Assembly: GCA_041658605.1 (NCBI GenBank) | Contig: JBAZZU010000015.1 | Coordinates: forward strand, 1-54,326 | DNA length: 54,326 nucleotides | Reading direction: 5' to 3' | Source of the DNA: JBAZWE01 sp041658605 | GTDB lineage: Bacteria > Actinomycetota > Thermoleophilia > BMS3ABIN01 | In this document: positions 9,230-18,299 of the stretch, piece by piece | How positions within the stretch are numbered: position 1 is the first letter of the stretch | Layout of the letters: every line of letters starts with the position of its first letter | Translations under genes and position numbers: made by a program | Notes under the pieces: model-generated | Seen by the model: the letters and a program-made list of their open reading frames with translations, nothing else | Databases searched by the model: none | Told to the model about the DNA's origin: nothing

Positions 9230-9580
9230 TCAGGGATCGAGCGCCGGGAGAATCGGTTCAATAGTCGTAATCAGCTCAGGAATATCATTCGTCGCGGTTT
9301 GATAGAGCATTTCGTAGTCAATCTGCCCATACTCGTGCACGATGATATTGCGCTGTCCGATAATCTGTCGCCAGGGAATGTCAGTATGGGTCTTCCTGAA
9401 GGCTACGGAAACGTGCGCAGCTGCTTCACCGATAATCTCCACACCTCTTTCCGTGGCGCGTAAAAGAACTCTGTTTTCAAGAAAATCCGATGACGAGACG
9501 CCTGAAGTCATGTCACGCACCTCTTTAGCGGCTTCGACCATGTCCCACAGATAAGCAGCGTCGCGTTCTTCAGGCAGCAT
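9230..9580 (-). CDS. hepT: HepT-like toxin (DUF86, HEPN-family RNase)
   Basis: 116 residues, all helical, with the HEPN RNase motif RX4HXY as R77-NIIV-H82-E-Y84. In characterised MntA/HepT pairs HepT cleaves RNA until the partner nucleotidyltransferase AMPylates a tyrosine near this motif; Tyr84 is the matching residue. The gene overlaps the 3' end of mntA by 11 bases, in the usual order with the nucleotidyltransferase first. Family assignment is firm; toxicity in this host is inferred. Confidence 0.87.
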   Translation of the reverse strand: MLPEERDAAYLWDMVEAAKEVRDMTSGVSSSDFLENRVLLRATERGVEIIGEAAAHVSVAFRKTHTDIPWRQIIGQRNIIVHEYGQIDYEMLYQTATNDIPELITTIEPILPALDP

Positions 9581-9872
9581 AGAGTTCCCTTAAGTCACTC
9601 TCGATCTGCCGCCGTCGATACGGATTATTCAGAATAGCTACTGTTGCGACCTCGACCTTGCGCCCCAGGAGGTCAGTCAACTCATCCTGTAACTCCACAA
9701 GCCTTCCAAGCGAAGGGGCCTGGTTGGGAAGAAACTCGACCAGGATATCTATATCGCTGGTGGAGATAAAATCTGTACGTGCCGCTGAGCCGAACAGGGA
9801 AAGTCTTTTGACAGAGAAGTTCCGGCAAATATTTTCAATCTCTTTATTTGGAATTGTCTTCAGAAGATCCAT
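9570..9872 (-). CDS. mntA: MntA-like minimal nucleotidyltransferase antitoxin
   Basis: 100 residues from the ATG at 9872, which has AAAGGA upstream on the minus strand; a longer frame reaches 9911 but lacks a ribosome site. The nucleotidyltransferase signature GSX10DXD is complete (G28, S29, D40, D42), followed by the ILVEF strand. Known relatives neutralise HepT by adding AMP to it. The gene is the first of the pair and overlaps hepT. The module lies between ndk and a YD-repeat relic, in a part of the backbone that has taken up foreign genes. Confidence 0.87.
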   Translation of the reverse strand: MDLLKTIPNKEIENICRNFSVKRLSLFGSAARTDFISTSDIDILVEFLPNQAPSLGRLVELQDELTDLLGRKVEVATVAILNNPYRRRQIESDLRELYAA

Positions 9873-9995
9873 ACTTATTATTCCTTTAGCTTTTGAGCAC
9901 AGGCATGGCATGACATTTTTCTATTATATGCCATTATTTCCTTTAAACGGTTAGCATACCCGAGTCATCCACATGGCTTACCATCAGCGGCTCCG

Positions 9996-10280
9996 GTGGA
10001 TAAGGATATCGACGAGCGAAACAACTCGGTAAACAATACCTACAGCTCCGGCGGTTCACTTGCCAGCCGGGTCGATCCGCTATACGCTCCCTATATGTTC
10101 AGCTATGATGTCATGGGAAGACCGACGATATTTACTGACCCCCTGGGCGCACAGACCACTTTCAGTCGCGATTCGCTTGGGCGCCTGGTCACTCGTACGG
10201 ACGGGCGCGGCATATCCCAGTCGTTTAACTACGACCTCAACGGCAGGGTATCTCCAACTCCAAGTACTAGTCATTCATAA
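9996..10280 (+). pseudogene. Relic of a YD-repeat (RHS-like) protein
   Basis: An open stretch of about 94 codons contains three or so YD repeats (FSYDVMGR, FSRDSLGR, FNYDLNGR) with the typical glycine and DP-G turns. Intact YD-repeat proteins are hundreds to thousands of residues long. Here there is no signal sequence, no core domain and no convincing start, and the repeat track ends abruptly at about 10250. It is best read as a fragment of a lost RHS-type gene. Confidence 0.7.
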
Positions 10281-10281
10281 T

Positions 10282-10572
10282 ATGGGCGTAATAATAACAG
10301 CGATAATTTTTGTATTGGGCTTCACTATAGGTGTTTTAATAAACATTTGGACCAGTAGAAGAATCTTTTGGTTTGTATGTTTTAGTTTTATTCCAGTTGT
10401 AATACAAATTACGTTGGCGACGTTTCTAGCCACTAATAGAAGTACTATTTATCACGTTGTGGGCAGTATTTTAACTCTTGCACTTTCAATCCCATTTGTC
10501 TTGCTGCTCGCATATTGGGTATCGTTTCTTAGCTCAAAAGAACCTTTTAAGAGTTTCTATAGAGTAAAATAA
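10282..10572 (+). CDS. Small AT-rich membrane protein next to the YD-repeat relic
   Basis: 96 residues from an ATG at 10282, with three hydrophobic segments (about 2-20, 26-46 and 55-80) and a short charged tail. Base composition is clearly more AT-rich than the flanking genes. No family is recognised. Small membrane proteins encoded just after the variable end of RHS genes are often immunity proteins, so it may be an orphan immunity gene; that rests on position alone. No strong ribosome-binding site is visible. Confidence 0.5.
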   Translation: MGVIITAIIFVLGFTIGVLINIWTSRRIFWFVCFSFIPVVIQITLATFLATNRSTIYHVVGSILTLALSIPFVLLLAYWVSFLSSKEPFKSFYRVK

Positions 10573-10718
10573 TTTTCAAGAAAAGAGACTCCGATAAACG
10601 CGGGGCGATTCATTTCGTGCCAACTACGTGCCTGAGCTTGGGAAGACGGGATCTATGGGGGATTTCCGTTTGGGGGAAGGGACACCATTGGGACTAATGG
10701 GCTAGCCATAGTCTGTAA

Positions 10719-10724
10719 TATACT
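10719..10724 (+). promoter_or_regulatory. Possible -10 box for a leaderless maf transcript
   Basis: TATACT lies seven bases upstream of the maf ATG, which has no Shine-Dalgarno sequence. This spacing would place the transcription start at or within a base of the start codon. No good -35 is visible. Confidence 0.35.
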
Positions 10725-10731
10725 CCACTGA

Positions 10732-11346
10732 ATGATCTTTCTGGCCTCAAAATCACCCCAGCGCAAGGCGCTGCTGGAAGCTCTCGGCATCGACTTCGAG
10801 ATAGTGCTTCCTGAATATATCGAAGACGATCTTCCCGGCGAGCTTCCGGCTGATCTCGTAAAGCGACACAGCCGTGGTAAAGCCATGTCTGTCCTGCCCC
10901 GAATTACATCGAATTCCACCAACAGCATCGTCCTCGGTGTTGACACGATGGTAGTTGTTGATAAAAAGACGCTGGGAAAGGCCCGTGACGTAGACGAGGC
11001 GCTCGATTTCCTCAGGCGGTTATCCGGCAGGACACACCATGTATACAGCGGTTTGACACTTCTCCGTGCCGGCGATGTCGTGGCGGTGGTTGAAGAGAAG
11101 ACCGCGCATGCAGTTACCGAGGTAAGGTTCGGTCTGATCACGGAGTTCGAGCTGGAGGCCTATGTCGGTACAGGCGAGTGGCGAGGACGCGCCGGCGCCT
11201 ATGCGATCCAGGGCCGGGCTTCGGCGTTTGTCGAAGAGGTCAGCGGCGACTACACGAATGTTGTCGGACTGCCGGTGCCGCTGCTGGTAGGGATGCTGCG
11301 TGAGTGGGGCCAGTGGCCGCCAACGGGGTGGGGCTTGGGCGCATAG
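10732..11346 (+). CDS. maf: Maf family nucleotide pyrophosphatase
   Basis: 204 residues of the Maf/HAM1-like fold. Residues 5-14 read ASKSPQRKAL, a variant of the ASxSPRR phosphate-binding opening. The GVDTMV segment carries the conserved aspartate, and YAIQGRASAFVE is the usual Maf signature. Members hydrolyse non-canonical or modified NTPs and are commonly next to mreB, as here, where maf lies about 450 bases upstream of it. The ATG lacks a ribosome-binding site and may be leaderless. The last 12 residues are Gly/Trp-rich and variable. Confidence 0.93.
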   Translation: MIFLASKSPQRKALLEALGIDFEIVLPEYIEDDLPGELPADLVKRHSRGKAMSVLPRITSNSTNSIVLGVDTMVVVDKKTLGKARDVDEALDFLRRLSGRTHHVYSGLTLLRAGDVVAVVEEKTAHAVTEVRFGLITEFELEAYVGTGEWRGRAGAYAIQGRASAFVEEVSGDYTNVVGLPVPLLVGMLREWGQWPPTGWGLGA

Positions 11347-11796
11347 TCCCTGGATACTTTCGCCGGAGTTTATGATTCGTCCTCAAAGTGCAAACTCAAG
11401 ATATGTATGGATGTAAGGATTTGAAGGCTCTGGATCATAGCCTCGGCCATTGTATCCACAGGTTCGACCTATACTTATCCTTAAAGTCCGAGTTCAGGCA
11501 CAGAGCGAAAACCTGTACCATTACTTTAGGGTTTTGGCGTTTCATTTTGCCCCTCGCCCGAAGTGTTATATAATGTCGTGCTCCCCAAGGAGCCGAAATT
11601 TGCTGCAATAATGGGTATTCCAGGGGGTTTTTCCACAGGCGCATCGATGTTTCAGCTGGTGATGCGTTATGGTGTTACGCCCCCTCTTTGTTACCATAGG
11701 TACCGACGCAGCCTCGTTCAACGAAGGCTGTGTTTGTTCGATTATGGCTGTTGCCGCTCAATTTGACAGGCGCGACAGTTTCGAAAGGAGAAGCAA
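11347..11796 (+). other. Gene-poor leader region upstream of mreB
   Basis: 450 bases without a convincing gene; short open frames here lack coding character and ribosome sites. It contains a good promoter at 11547-11574 and, at 11784-11790, the AAAGGAG used by mreB. The transcript leader would be about 215 bases, long enough for regulation, but no known riboswitch is recognised. Confidence 0.6.
11547..11574 (+). promoter_or_regulatory. Sigma-A promoter for the mreBCD-mrdA-rodA operon
   Basis: -35 TTGCCC (11547-11552), a 16-base spacer, and a perfect -10 TATAAT (11569-11574). Transcription would start near 11581. Confidence 0.6.
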
Positions 11797-12843
11797 ATCA
11801 GTTTTCTTGCTTATTTTGCCGGCTTCGGCGGGCGTGACATGGCGGTCGATCTTGGAACCGCCAACACACTAGTCTATGTACGGGGCAGAGGCATCGTCTT
11901 AAGCGAACCTTCGGTGGTGGCAATCGACCAGCGGACCGGAGAGGTCCACGCCGTCGGCGCCGAAGCCAAGCGCATGCTGGGCCGTACGCCGGGTTCGATC
12001 AGCGCCATCCGTCCGCTCAAGGATGGCGTCATCGCAGACTTTGACGTGACCGAGCAGATGCTCCGTCACTTTATCCAGAAGGTCCACCAGAACCGCTGGG
12101 CGCATCCACGGGTCGTGGTCTGTGTCCCTTCGGGAGTCACGGGTGTGGAGAAGCGCGCGGTCGAGGAAGCGACCCTTTCGGCGGGCGCGCGTTTGTGTTA
12201 CCTGATCGAGGAGCCCATGGCGGCGGCGATCGGCGCCGGCCTCCCGGTGAGTGAACCGACCGGAAACATGATCGTCGACATCGGCGGCGGCACCAGCGAG
12301 GTGGCTGTTATCTCCCTTGGCGGAATAGTCACTTCCCAGTCGATCCGTGTTGGTGGCGACGAGATGGACGAGGCCATAATGGCCTACGTCAAGAAGGAGT
12401 ACAAGTTGATGATAGGAAGCCAGACGGCGGAGGAGCTCAAGCTGGAAATCGGCTCGGCTTTTCCCCTGAAGGAAGAAGAGCAGGCCGAGATTCGGGGTCG
12501 CGACCTCGTGACCGGTCTGCCCAAAACGATCGTTTTGACTTCGGAAGAGATAAGGGGCGCGCTGGCCGAGCCGGTGGCGGCGATTATCGATGCTCTCAGG
12601 ACAACGCTCGACAAGACGCCTCCTGAGCTCGCCAGTGACATAATGGACAGGGGTGTGATGCTCGCCGGTGGCGGTTCCCTGCTGCAGGGCTTGTGCGAAC
12701 GCCTGCGCGAGGAGACCGGCATGCCGATCCACCTGGCCGAGTCTCCCCTTACCTGTGTGGCAGTCGGCTCAGGCCGTTCGCTTGAGGAATTCGAAGCACT
12801 GCACAAGTCCTCACGTCACGCCAAGTCAAAACGCCGCTTTTAA
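11797..12843 (+). CDS. mreB: Rod-shape-determining protein MreB
   Basis: Bacterial actin homologue that directs the elongasome along the membrane. The ATPase motifs are complete: DLGTANTLVYV (phosphate 1), DIGGGTSEVAVISLGG (phosphate 2) and LAGGGSLLQG (adenosine). The first ATG is at 11839, but codons 11797-11838 encode ISFLAYFAGFGGRD, the amphipathic lead-in expected before MAVDLGTANTLVYV. AAAGGAG sits six bases before an ATC at 11797, and no ATG, GTG or TTG lies in frame between the upstream TGA (11764-11766) and 11839. I therefore place the start at ATC, giving 348 residues, the usual MreB length. Starting at 11839 would lose 14 residues. First gene of the rod-shape operon. Confidence 0.93.
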   Translation: MSFLAYFAGFGGRDMAVDLGTANTLVYVRGRGIVLSEPSVVAIDQRTGEVHAVGAEAKRMLGRTPGSISAIRPLKDGVIADFDVTEQMLRHFIQKVHQNRWAHPRVVVCVPSGVTGVEKRAVEEATLSAGARLCYLIEEPMAAAIGAGLPVSEPTGNMIVDIGGGTSEVAVISLGGIVTSQSIRVGGDEMDEAIMAYVKKEYKLMIGSQTAEELKLEIGSAFPLKEEEQAEIRGRDLVTGLPKTIVLTSEEIRGALAEPVAAIIDALRTTLDKTPPELASDIMDRGVMLAGGGSLLQGLCERLREETGMPIHLAESPLTCVAVGSGRSLEEFEALHKSSRHAKSKRRF

Positions 12844-12865
12844 GCTCGCAATTTAAGGTTTAACC

Positions 12866-13741
12866 TTGGCCCGTACGACTGTAGTCAAACGTCAAGTGGT
12901 ACTGGCGGTCCTGCTGCTGGTATCGATGGCAATGCTTACCTGGTATTTCCGCGAACCGGTGGGTGGCGTGCTGCATTCCACACAGCGGGGCGGCCTCAGG
13001 GTGATCTCTCCACTCGAATCCGGCGTATCGAAGGTCGTCAGCCCCTTCAGGGACTCATACGACTGGGTGACGGGCATCTTCTCGGCGCAGAGTGAGAACG
13101 AGAGCCTGCGCGCAGAGGCGGACAGCCTGCGCACGGAGGTGCTTTCATTGAGGGAGACGGACGCTGAGAACAAAAGACTCCGCGACCTGCTCGGTTTCAT
13201 CAACCAGCCCTCTTACCCCAGGGATTACAAGAACGTACCGTCACGCGTCATCGGCCGCTCGGGTTCATCCTGGAACTCCACCATCACCATAAACAGGGGC
13301 AGCGATGCCGGCGTCGCCCTGGGCCAGACTGTGGTAAGCGGCCAGGGCCTGGTAGGACAGGTCTCGGCAGTCACCACCAACTCGGCGCAGGTGCTGCTTA
13401 TCATCGACAATACGAGCCATGTAGAGGCCAAGCTGCAGAACGGCGCCGCCTCGGGTACGGTCGTGGGCAGCATCAACGGCATGCTGGAGATGGATTTCGT
13501 CGACAAGGACCAGAAAGTTTTGAAGACCGATGCCGTGGTGACCTCCGGTACGGGCAAGCTGTTCGTCAAGGGGATTCCGATTGGCGTCGTGGATGAGGCA
13601 GCCGACCAGGAGGTCGAGTATTTCAAGCGGATTTCCATCACGCCTTTCGTGGACTTCGGCAGGCTCGAAGAAGTGCTCGTGCTTATTCCGCCTGCGGGCG
13701 CGGATCAGGCGCCATTGATGGCGGAGGGGGCAGGCAGGTGA
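12866..13741 (+). CDS. mreC: Rod-shape-determining protein MreC
   Basis: 291 residues: a short cytoplasmic end, one membrane helix (about 10-28), an extracytoplasmic coiled coil (about 70-110, rich in SLRAEADSLRTEV heptads) and the beta-rich MreC core. It scaffolds PBP2 and RodA in the cell-wall elongation complex. The start is TTG at 12866. The stop overlaps the mreD GTG (GTGA, four bases), indicating translational coupling. Confidence 0.95.
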   Translation: MARTTVVKRQVVLAVLLLVSMAMLTWYFREPVGGVLHSTQRGGLRVISPLESGVSKVVSPFRDSYDWVTGIFSAQSENESLRAEADSLRTEVLSLRETDAENKRLRDLLGFINQPSYPRDYKNVPSRVIGRSGSSWNSTITINRGSDAGVALGQTVVSGQGLVGQVSAVTTNSAQVLLIIDNTSHVEAKLQNGAASGTVVGSINGMLEMDFVDKDQKVLKTDAVVTSGTGKLFVKGIPIGVVDEAADQEVEYFKRISITPFVDFGRLEEVLVLIPPAGADQAPLMAEGAGR

Positions 13742-14373
13742 CTGCTCCAGCGATAAGGAAGCGCTCCCGTGTGCGCCGCAAGCGCGCGCGTGTGAGGTTC
13801 AGGCGCCCGGGCACGAGGGTGCTGCAGCAGAACGCCGCGCCGACAGCGCCCGCCGCCCCTGACAGTCCATTGTTCATGCTGCGGATCTTTGCCATCCTCC
13901 TCCTGGCCGTGGTCGTGCAGACCACTCTGGCCCCATTTTTAACGGTACTCGGCACAAAACCGGATGTCGCCCTCGTTATCATCGTCTGTCTTGCCATGAT
14001 GCGCGGGCCGGTACTTGGAGCGATAGTCGGTTTTTCCACCGGCCTGCTGATCGACGTCGCCCTGGTCCAGACACTGGGCATCTCATCTTTCCTTTTCACG
14101 CTCGCCGGATATTTCAGCGGGCGCTACGCCGAGGGTGTCGACCTGGATTCATGGTTTCCGCCTGTGATCACTGTCTTTATTTCCAGCCTGGTCGTACAGC
14201 TGCTCAACAGCGTGATCATGTTCCTGCTGGGAGTACAGGCATCGGCGGATTTCATCCTCCTCAGGGTCGTTCTTCCTTCGGCGTTTCTCAATGCGCTGCT
14301 GGCCGCGCCCGTCTTCATCATCTGTCGCTGGTCGCTGGGGGGTGACCGCAAGGATGCCCTCTTTACTAAGTAG
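13738..14373 (+). CDS. mreD: Rod-shape-determining protein MreD
   Basis: 211 residues from a GTG overlapping the mreC stop. Five or six membrane helices follow an unusually long, very basic N-terminal extension (about 45 residues, with RKRSRVRRKRARVRFRR). MreD is the integral membrane partner of MreC. Its 3' end overlaps mrdA by 20 bases. Identity rests on operon position and topology, since MreD sequences are poorly conserved. Confidence 0.9.
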   Translation: MTAPAIRKRSRVRRKRARVRFRRPGTRVLQQNAAPTAPAAPDSPLFMLRIFAILLLAVVVQTTLAPFLTVLGTKPDVALVIIVCLAMMRGPVLGAIVGFSTGLLIDVALVQTLGISSFLFTLAGYFSGRYAEGVDLDSWFPPVITVFISSLVVQLLNSVIMFLLGVQASADFILLRVVLPSAFLNALLAAPVFIICRWSLGGDRKDALFTK

Positions 14374-16249
14374 CAGCAGCAAGAAGAAGAATGAACGCAA
14401 ACAGCCGTCGGTCGCCATGCGCGTCGGCATCATGGGGGTCATGGCCATGCTGCTGCTTGCGACGCTGCTTTTCCGCATCTGGTTTTTGCAGATACTCTCA
14501 GGAGAGACCTATATCGCCATGGCCGAGGATAACCGCATACGGTTCATCCCCGAGGAGGCGCCACGCGGCATCATCTACGACCGCAACAAGCAGCCCCTGG
14601 TCGAAAACCGGGCCGGCCTGGCGGTAACAGTATTTCCGGCGGCTCTCAAGGATCCGGAAAAAGAGCTGGCGGAGCTGAGCAAGGTGATCCAGGTTCCCAT
14701 CGAGGAGATCCAGAAGCAGCTTGATCTTCATAAGGAAGATACATACCGTTCCGTAGTGGTCAAGAAAGACATAACTCCCGAGATGAAAAGCTATCTCATC
14801 GAGCGAATACCTTTGTATTTCCCGGGCGTCGACATCAAGAAATTCCCGTTACGCAGCTATCCTCTGGCGACCGAAGGCGCGCATCTGCTCGGCCACGTGG
14901 GGCAGATCGACGAGCAGGAGCTGACCGAGCCGCGCTATGAGAGTTACAAGCTGGGCGACGAGATCGGCAAGGAAGGCGTCGAGTTCGAGTTCGACCGCTA
15001 CCTCAAGGGAGTGGATGGCGGCAAAGAAGTCGAGGTCGATGCCGCGGGACGTCCGAAGCTCGAGGTCAGGAGCATCAAGGCAACGCCAGGCAAAAACGTC
15101 GTGCTCACCATAGACAGCAAGCTGCAGAAAGCCACTGAGGACAGTCTTCTCTATGGAATCGATCTCGCCCACCAGAAGAATTTTATGGCGGCCAACGGCG
15201 GCGCGGCCGTGGTAATGAACCCGAAGAACGGCGAGATCTACGCAATGGCCAGCTGGCCCAACTACGATCCCTCGGTCTGGGTCGGCGGCGTCAGTGACAC
15301 CGCTTATCAGGCCCTCAACGCCGAGGGCGCCAACGATCCGCTGCTCAACCGCGCCATCGCCGGCCAGTATCCTCCGGCATCGACTTTCAAGTCGGTGACT
15401 GCCATCGCCGGCCTGCAGGACGGCTTCATCACGCCGCTTTCTGATTTCACCTGCACGGGCGTGTGGGACGTCCTGTCACAGCCTTTCAAATGCTGGGGTT
15501 CGCACGGCGACGTGGATCTCAAGCGGGCCATCAGCATGTCGTGCGATACATACTTCTACAATGTCGGATATCGCTTCTATAAGGCCAACAGTCAGGGAAT
15601 GCAGAACTGGTCCCGCACGATGGGCCTTGGCCGTGAGACCGGCATCGACCTGCCCGGAGAAGCCATAGGGCGAATCCCCGATCCCGAATGGAAAGCCCGG
15701 GTGGGGGAGACCGACGTCGACAGGATGTGGATGCCCGGCAACAGCGTCAACATGGCGATCGGGCAGGGAGACATGCTCGTTACTCCCATACAGCTGGCTT
15801 CGGTATATTCGACGATCGCCAACGGCGGCCGCATAGTAAAACCCCACACGGGATTAAGGGTGGAGGATCCCGTCACTGACAAGCCGATACCCGAATACCG
15901 CCCGCCGGACGAATCCATACAGCTGGGGATATCACTGGAGAATCTCAGGTCGGTTCAGGACGGACTGGTCGGAGCCACCGCGCAGGGCACAACCGTGGGT
16001 GACACTTTCGTCGGTTTTCCCATACCGTTCGCCGGCAAGACCGGCACCGCTCAGGTCGCAGGCAAGACTGATTATGCCTGGTACGCGGCTTATGCGCCGG
16101 CAAACGATCCCCAGGTGGTCGTGGTCGTACTCATCGAGCAGGGTGGCGGTGGCGGCTCGGTAGCGGCGCCTGTCGCCCGCAGGATACTCGAGGCATATTT
16201 CAGTCAAACCACTCCGGCGCAACCCGCGGCTCCGCCCGCGGGCACATAA
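14354..16249 (+). CDS. mrdA: Penicillin-binding protein 2 (elongation transpeptidase)
   Basis: Class B PBP that crosslinks peptidoglycan during elongation together with RodA. From the ATG at 14354 the protein has 631 residues: a basic cytoplasmic start, one membrane helix (about 25-47), the PBP dimerisation domain, and the transpeptidase domain. The three active-site motifs are visible: STFK at 343-346 (nucleophile Ser343), SCD at 396-398, and KTG at 562-564. The start is chosen because the longer frame begins inside mreD with low-complexity residues; the chosen ATG still overlaps mreD by 20 bases. Confidence 0.95.
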   Translation: MPSLLSSSSKKKNERKQPSVAMRVGIMGVMAMLLLATLLFRIWFLQILSGETYIAMAEDNRIRFIPEEAPRGIIYDRNKQPLVENRAGLAVTVFPAALKDPEKELAELSKVIQVPIEEIQKQLDLHKEDTYRSVVVKKDITPEMKSYLIERIPLYFPGVDIKKFPLRSYPLATEGAHLLGHVGQIDEQELTEPRYESYKLGDEIGKEGVEFEFDRYLKGVDGGKEVEVDAAGRPKLEVRSIKATPGKNVVLTIDSKLQKATEDSLLYGIDLAHQKNFMAANGGAAVVMNPKNGEIYAMASWPNYDPSVWVGGVSDTAYQALNAEGANDPLLNRAIAGQYPPASTFKSVTAIAGLQDGFITPLSDFTCTGVWDVLSQPFKCWGSHGDVDLKRAISMSCDTYFYNVGYRFYKANSQGMQNWSRTMGLGRETGIDLPGEAIGRIPDPEWKARVGETDVDRMWMPGNSVNMAIGQGDMLVTPIQLASVYSTIANGGRIVKPHTGLRVEDPVTDKPIPEYRPPDESIQLGISLENLRSVQDGLVGATAQGTTVGDTFVGFPIPFAGKTGTAQVAGKTDYAWYAAYAPANDPQVVVVVLIEQGGGGGSVAAPVARRILEAYFSQTTPAQPAAPPAGT

Positions 16250-16261
16250 GAGGCCGCCCGC

Positions 16262-17422
16262 ATGGAGATAAGGACTTACCTCAGGCATTTTGATTACGCG
16301 CTGCTGGCCGCCGTGGCCGGACTGGTCGGCTACGGCATGCTCATCATCTACAGCGCGACCCATTCCGACCCCAATCTTCCGAGTCCTTTTTATTATGTGA
16401 AGGTGCAGGCCATGGCGGCCGCCATGGGCACAGTGCTCATGACCGTCCTCGCATTCATCGATTTCCGTGGCTTAAGGAATTACCGCCACCACATATTCTT
16501 CGCCATCATCGGATTGATCCTCATAGTATTTATCGTGGGTAGCGAGGCCAAGGGTTCGCAGCGCTGGATCGACCTCGGTTTCTTCAACCTGCAGCCGTCC
16601 GAAGTGGCCAAGATCGGGATGATAGTCGTTCTCGCTGCTTTCCTGGAAGGCAGGCAGAGGGGTGAGCTGGAAGGCCAGACCACGATCCTGACGCTGCTCT
16701 ATGCCGCCGTGCCCGCCTTCATGGTCTTCATACAGCCCGACTTCGGCACAGCCCTGGTCCTGGCCGCGGTGACGATGGCCCTGCTTTTTGTATATGGCAC
16801 CCGCTGGCTGCATTTCGCGATCATCACCTCATCCGTCACGGCCGCTCTTTTCCTCGTGATCGAAGTCCTGCCGATCATCGGTATCCAGATACTCAAGCCG
16901 TATCAGATCGACCGGCTGCTGGTGTTCCTGCACCCGGACCGCGACCCGGGTGGCTCCGGTTACCACCTGCTGCAGTCCAAGATCGCCATCGGCTCCGGGA
17001 TGATGACCGGCAAAGGCCTCTACGAGGGAACGCAGACCCAGCTTAATTTCCTGCCGGAGCATCATACGGACTTTGTTTTCTCGGTACTCGGAGAAGAGCT
17101 CGGGTTTATAGGCATCGCGTTGCTGATGGCCCTTTATGTCCTGGTGATATGGAGGGGTCTGAGGATAGCCATCATTTCCGAGAGCCTCTTCGGGAGCCTT
17201 ATCGCCGGCGGGGTCTTGAGTATGCTGCTCTTTCAGGTTTTTGTTAACATTGGCATGACCATCGGCATCATGCCCATCACTGGCATCCCGCTTCCCTTCG
17301 TCAGCTACGGGGGAAGCTCCATGGTCACCAATTTACTTGCCATCGGCCTGCTGGAAAGCATTCACGTGCGTAGCCGGCTGATGGGAGACAGGAGGTACAG
17401 GCGTGCCCAAACTACCGCTTAG
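16262..17422 (+). CDS. rodA: RodA-type SEDS peptidoglycan glycosyltransferase
   Basis: 386 residues with about ten membrane helices. It carries SEDS signatures such as the QPDFGTALVL segment and the C-terminal LPFVSYGGSS motif. It polymerises lipid II in partnership with PBP2, encoded 12 bases upstream. Operon position favours RodA over FtsW. Its end overlaps the next gene by 20 bases. Confidence 0.95.
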   Translation: MEIRTYLRHFDYALLAAVAGLVGYGMLIIYSATHSDPNLPSPFYYVKVQAMAAAMGTVLMTVLAFIDFRGLRNYRHHIFFAIIGLILIVFIVGSEAKGSQRWIDLGFFNLQPSEVAKIGMIVVLAAFLEGRQRGELEGQTTILTLLYAAVPAFMVFIQPDFGTALVLAAVTMALLFVYGTRWLHFAIITSSVTAALFLVIEVLPIIGIQILKPYQIDRLLVFLHPDRDPGGSGYHLLQSKIAIGSGMMTGKGLYEGTQTQLNFLPEHHTDFVFSVLGEELGFIGIALLMALYVLVIWRGLRIAIISESLFGSLIAGGVLSMLLFQVFVNIGMTIGIMPITGIPLPFVSYGGSSMVTNLLAIGLLESIHVRSRLMGDRRYRRAQTTA

Positions 17423-18299
17423 TCCATTCAAGGTTTATTCGACTGTCAACGAGGTCCGCGATCAGAGCGAGGGTTCTGTGAAACTGCTGATCGCCGGGTC
17501 CGACAGCGAGGCCATGGCCGCGGTGAAGAGCGCGTTGGCCGCAGGGTCGGATCCCCGGGTGGAAGGCAGCATACTGGAAACAGTGCAGCTGGGTGAGGAT
17601 GAACCTTTGCGCGACAGTCTGCTCAGGAACAGTGAAGGCGTGCTCATACTTATCGCTTCACCGGCCGAGCTGTCGTCCGAAGTCTTCAACAACCGCCTCG
17701 CGGATGCCGGAAAGAACGATTTGCCTGTGGTCGTAGTGCTCACTGAGGCTCCCGGCATCGAGTTATCATTTCCGGGAGTCGGTCCCAGCCGCGTGGTCGG
17801 CATGGCGCCTGGTTCCCTGGTTCCCGCCGACCTGCTCGTGGCGGCGGTGGTAGACGCTGCCGGAGATACCGCTGTTGCCATGTCTGCTAAGCTGCCCGCG
17901 CTCAGGGATGAGACCTGCCGCGTCATTATCAAACGCACGGCCCGGCAGAACGCCGTGGTCGGGGCGCTTTTCATAATACCGGGCGCCGACATGCCGGTGA
18001 TGACCATGAACGAGGCCCGCATGGTTTTCCGTATCGCGGCTGCCCATGGCGAGTCGGTGGGCACGGAACGCGCGCTGGAACTCCTCGGGGTCGTCGGCAG
18101 TGGATTCGGTTTAAGAGCGATAGCCCGCCAGCTGGTGGATTTCATACCCGGGCCTGGATGGGTCATAAAGAGCGGCATCGCCTGGAGCGGTACGCGCGCT
18201 CTTGGAAAAACAGCCACTACGTATTTCAACGGTTCAGTAAGGGTTACTCCATCGCGTCTGGCTCCGCTGGCGGATAGACTGAAAAAACTAAGGGGATAG
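17403..18299 (+). CDS. DUF697-domain protein
   Basis: 298 residues from a GTG at 17403 with AGGAGG seven bases upstream, inside the end of rodA. The N-terminal half has alternating strands and helices with hydrophobic patches (LLIAGSD, GVLILIASPAE, VVVVLTEA) like a degenerate P-loop or Rossmann-type domain without a Walker A motif. The C-terminal half (about 175-290) matches the DUF697/YcjF-like region, with a hydrophobic glycine-rich stretch. Overlap with rodA suggests a link to envelope growth, but the role is unknown. Confidence 0.75.
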   Translation: MPKLPLSPFKVYSTVNEVRDQSEGSVKLLIAGSDSEAMAAVKSALAAGSDPRVEGSILETVQLGEDEPLRDSLLRNSEGVLILIASPAELSSEVFNNRLADAGKNDLPVVVVLTEAPGIELSFPGVGPSRVVGMAPGSLVPADLLVAAVVDAAGDTAVAMSAKLPALRDETCRVIIKRTARQNAVVGALFIIPGADMPVMTMNEARMVFRIAAAHGESVGTERALELLGVVGSGFGLRAIARQLVDFIPGPGWVIKSGIAWSGTRALGKTATTYFNGSVRVTPSRLAPLADRLKKLRG

